Shown piece after piece: positions 12,801-14,626 of a stretch of DNA of 14,626 nucleotides. The position numbers and the translations under genes are program-made. The stretch is from assembly GCA_947628685.1 (NCBI GenBank), contig CANRAT010000038.1:1-14626 (forward strand), written 5' to 3'. The stretch is from an uncultured Bacilli bacterium. GTDB lineage: Bacteria > Bacillota_I > Bacilli_A > RF39 > UBA660. The number at the start of each line of letters is the position of its first letter. The first letter of the stretch is position 1. Below the pieces are notes generated by a model. It had not been told where the DNA came from. It did not search any database and saw only the letters and a program-made list of their open reading frames with translations.

Positions 12801-14576
12801 CTATTTATCATAATTTTTTAGAAATTCTTTTAAGTTAATGGCTACATCATTAGGTAGTATAGTCTCTAACTCTTCTAAAGTTGATTCCTTCATTTTATTT
12901 ATTGTTTTAAATTTTTTAAGTAATTCTTTTTTACGCTTTTCTCCTATACCTTGTACATTATCAAGTATGCTAGATAAACTTCCTTTACTTCTTATTTGCC
13001 TATGATAATTTATTGTAAATTCATGTACCTCATCTTGCATTCTTTCAAGTAAATAAAATAAATTACTTTTTTTATCTATAGAAAGTTCTTTTATAGGATC
13101 AAATGCAAGTAGTGCGCTTGTTGTATGTTTATCATCTTTTTTAAGACCTACAACAGGTATATCAAGACATAAACTATTAATTACATCACGCGCTACATTA
13201 ATCTGACCTATCCCACCATCTACTATAATTAAATCAGGACGTTCTAGATTATCTTTTAAAACTCTAAAATATCTTCTATAGATAACCTCCCTCATAGTTC
13301 CGTAATCATCATTAGTATCTATACTTATTTTAAATTTACGATAATTATTTTTACTTGGACGTCCATCTATAAATACTACCATACCTGATACGTTATATGT
13401 ACCAAAAAGGTGTGCGTTATCAAATATTTCTATTCTGGATAATTTATGAAGTTTTAATATATCTTTTAACTCTTCATTTGCAAAAACAGTTTTTTCTTCA
13501 TCTTTTTTTATAAGTTCAAATTTTTCTTTTAAAGATATTAAAGCATTCTCACATGCATTGTTAACTAGTCTTAATTTTTCACCTTTAATAGGTTTTTTAA
13601 CTTTTAAATCCAAATATTCACTTAATAGTTTATCGTCTACTATATTTGGAACAAGTATTTCTTTAGGTTTATTTAAGTTTGTATAAAATCTTGCAATATA
13701 TCTAGTTAATTCTTCACTAGCACTATCTACTATATCAAATATTTTAGATTTTCTCTCAACTATTTTAGAACCTCTAATAAAAAATACTTGTATGCTTAAA
13801 TATCCTTTATCAAAATAGTATCCAAATATATCTCTATCAACACTATCTTTAAGTTCTACTTCTTGATTTGTAAGTGTTATTGTTATGTAATCAAGCAATT
13901 CTTTATATTCCTTTGCTTTTTCAAAATGCATTAGACTACTTTCATATTCCATTTTCATCTTTAATTTGTTTGTAACGATAGAATGATCTCCCTTTAAGAA
14001 TTTAATTATCTCATTTTTCATATCGTTTATTTCACTTTGACTTACATTGTGTGCGCAGTAACCTAGGCATTCTCCTATATGAAAATATAAACATGGCCTT
14101 TTTTCATATGTATTACACTTTCTTAAGGGGTATATTCTATTAAGTAAGTTAACTGTACTTCTTGCTGCTGTTACATTTGGATATGGTCCATATAAGTATT
14201 TTGATTTTTTCTTTCTATTTATATTTCTTATTACTTTGAGTGTTGGAACTTTATCATCTGTAAGTTCTATATATGGATAACTTTTATCATCTCTAAGTAA
14301 GATATTATACTTAGGATCATATTTTTTTATTAAATTAATTTCTAGAATAAGGGACTCTATCTCACTATTAACTACTATATACTCAAAGTCATCTATTTCA
14401 CTTACAAGTTTAGCAGTTTTACCATAATGTGTACCTCTAAAGTAAGAATTAACTCTATTTTTTAACTTTTTAGCCTTACCTACATAAATTATTACTCCAT
14501 CTTTATTTTTCATAAGATAACATCCTGGCTCTTGTGGTAGTAGTAATAATTTATCTCTTAATTTAATTTTATCCAT
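12801..14576 (-). CDS. uvrC: UvrABC excinuclease subunit C
   Basis: 591 aa, the usual length. It makes both incisions in nucleotide-excision repair after UvrA and UvrB locate damage. The N-terminal GIY-YIG nuclease (about 10-90: EPGCYLMKNKDGVIIYVGKAKKL with R and E downstream) makes the 3' cut. A Cys-bearing segment (RKCNTYEKRPCLYFHIGECLGYC) and a UVR helix hairpin (about 195-230) that contacts UvrB follow. The RNase H-like nuclease (FDNAHLFGT ... DLIIVDGG ... VGLKKDDKHTT) makes the 5' cut. A C-terminal helix-hairpin-helix pair (VQGIGEKRKKELLKKF) closes the protein. I chose ATG at 14574-14576 (MDKIKLRD) over an upstream TTG because GGTGAT lies just ahead of it. Confidence 0.96.
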   Translation of the reverse strand: MDKIKLRDKLLLLPQEPGCYLMKNKDGVIIYVGKAKKLKNRVNSYFRGTHYGKTAKLVSEIDDFEYIVVNSEIESLILEINLIKKYDPKYNILLRDDKSYPYIELTDDKVPTLKVIRNINRKKKSKYLYGPYPNVTAARSTVNLLNRIYPLRKCNTYEKRPCLYFHIGECLGYCAHNVSQSEINDMKNEIIKFLKGDHSIVTNKLKMKMEYESSLMHFEKAKEYKELLDYITITLTNQEVELKDSVDRDIFGYYFDKGYLSIQVFFIRGSKIVERKSKIFDIVDSASEELTRYIARFYTNLNKPKEILVPNIVDDKLLSEYLDLKVKKPIKGEKLRLVNNACENALISLKEKFELIKKDEEKTVFANEELKDILKLHKLSRIEIFDNAHLFGTYNVSGMVVFIDGRPSKNNYRKFKISIDTNDDYGTMREVIYRRYFRVLKDNLERPDLIIVDGGIGQINVARDVINSLCLDIPVVGLKKDDKHTTSALLAFDPIKELSIDKKSNLFYLLERMQDEVHEFTINYHRQIRSKGSLSSILDNVQGIGEKRKKELLKKFKTINKMKESTLEELETILPNDVAINLKEFLKNYDK

Positions 14577-14592
14577 ACAAATCACCAAAGAT

Positions 14593-14621
14593 ATTATAGC
14601 ATTTATTATAAAATTAGTAAA
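14593..14621 (-). promoter_or_regulatory. Sigma-70 promoter of uvrC
   Basis: TTTACT (14616-14621 on minus), 17-nt spacer, TATAAT (14593-14598), then GGTGAT (14581-14586) and the ATG at 14576. No LexA-type operator is visible in the short leader, but the window ends just upstream. Confidence 0.75.
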
Positions 14622-14626
14622 TTAAT

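Noticed and set aside
1..14626. CRISPR arrays, tRNA or rRNA genes
   Set aside because: I saw no regularly spaced direct repeats and no cloverleaf or rRNA-like GC-rich blocks. The only GC-rich block is the variable repeat.

Overview
This is a very AT-rich stretch in which every gene I can support lies on the minus strand, so transcription runs from right (14626) to left (1). TGA is used as an ordinary stop (for example in the overlapping ATGA/GTGA junctions at 5648 and 6199) and tryptophan is TGG. The genetic code is therefore standard and not the Mycoplasma code. Low GC, strong Shine-Dalgarno sites, sigma-70-type promoters, a short archaeal/eukaryal-type ProRS and an AI-2E-family permease suggest a low-GC Firmicute, perhaps one of the uncultured gut Bacilli/Mollicutes-like lineages (RF39-type). 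That placement is inference.

Right to left: (1) 14626-8988 holds housekeeping genes with single accessory genes between them: uvrC, a DUF2441-like protein, proS, a Fic-domain protein, an unknown 157-aa protein and frr. (2) 8947-7923 is a self-contained toxin-antitoxin-like pair with its own promoter and a closing terminator: a Panacea/SocA-like antitoxin followed by a MazF/PemK-like protein. (3) 7877-3897 is a tightly packed operon: AI-2E-family permease, dNMP-kinase-like protein, UPF0200-like P-loop kinase, and an unusually short alanyl-tRNA synthetase that ends inside a terminator. (4) 3860-140 is the most interesting part, a diversity-generating retroelement (DGR). It has a strong promoter, then a 563-aa type IV pilin-like protein whose C-terminus is a formylglycine-generating-enzyme/C-type-lectin-like fold ending in a GC-rich variable repeat. 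A structured 205-bp gap follows, then three overlapping genes: a stand-alone MutS domain I protein, an Avd-like four-helix protein and a DGR-type reverse transcriptase, closed by a terminator. (5) 81-1 is the start of an Rpn/PD-(D/E)XK transposase-like nuclease gene that runs off the window.

The proposed working of the DGR is that the RT, helped by Avd and perhaps the MutS-like protein, copies a template RNA with adenine-specific errors and replaces the variable repeat of the target. This would diversify the tip of a pilin-like surface protein. I could not find the template repeat in this window by eye. It probably lies beyond the left edge or elsewhere in the genome. The gap between target and RT operon carries an 8-bp hairpin nested in a 9-bp inverted repeat just after the variable repeat, a second inverted repeat, and a terminator directly in front of the MutS-like gene's ribosome site. 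That arrangement suggests controlled read-through into the diversification genes.
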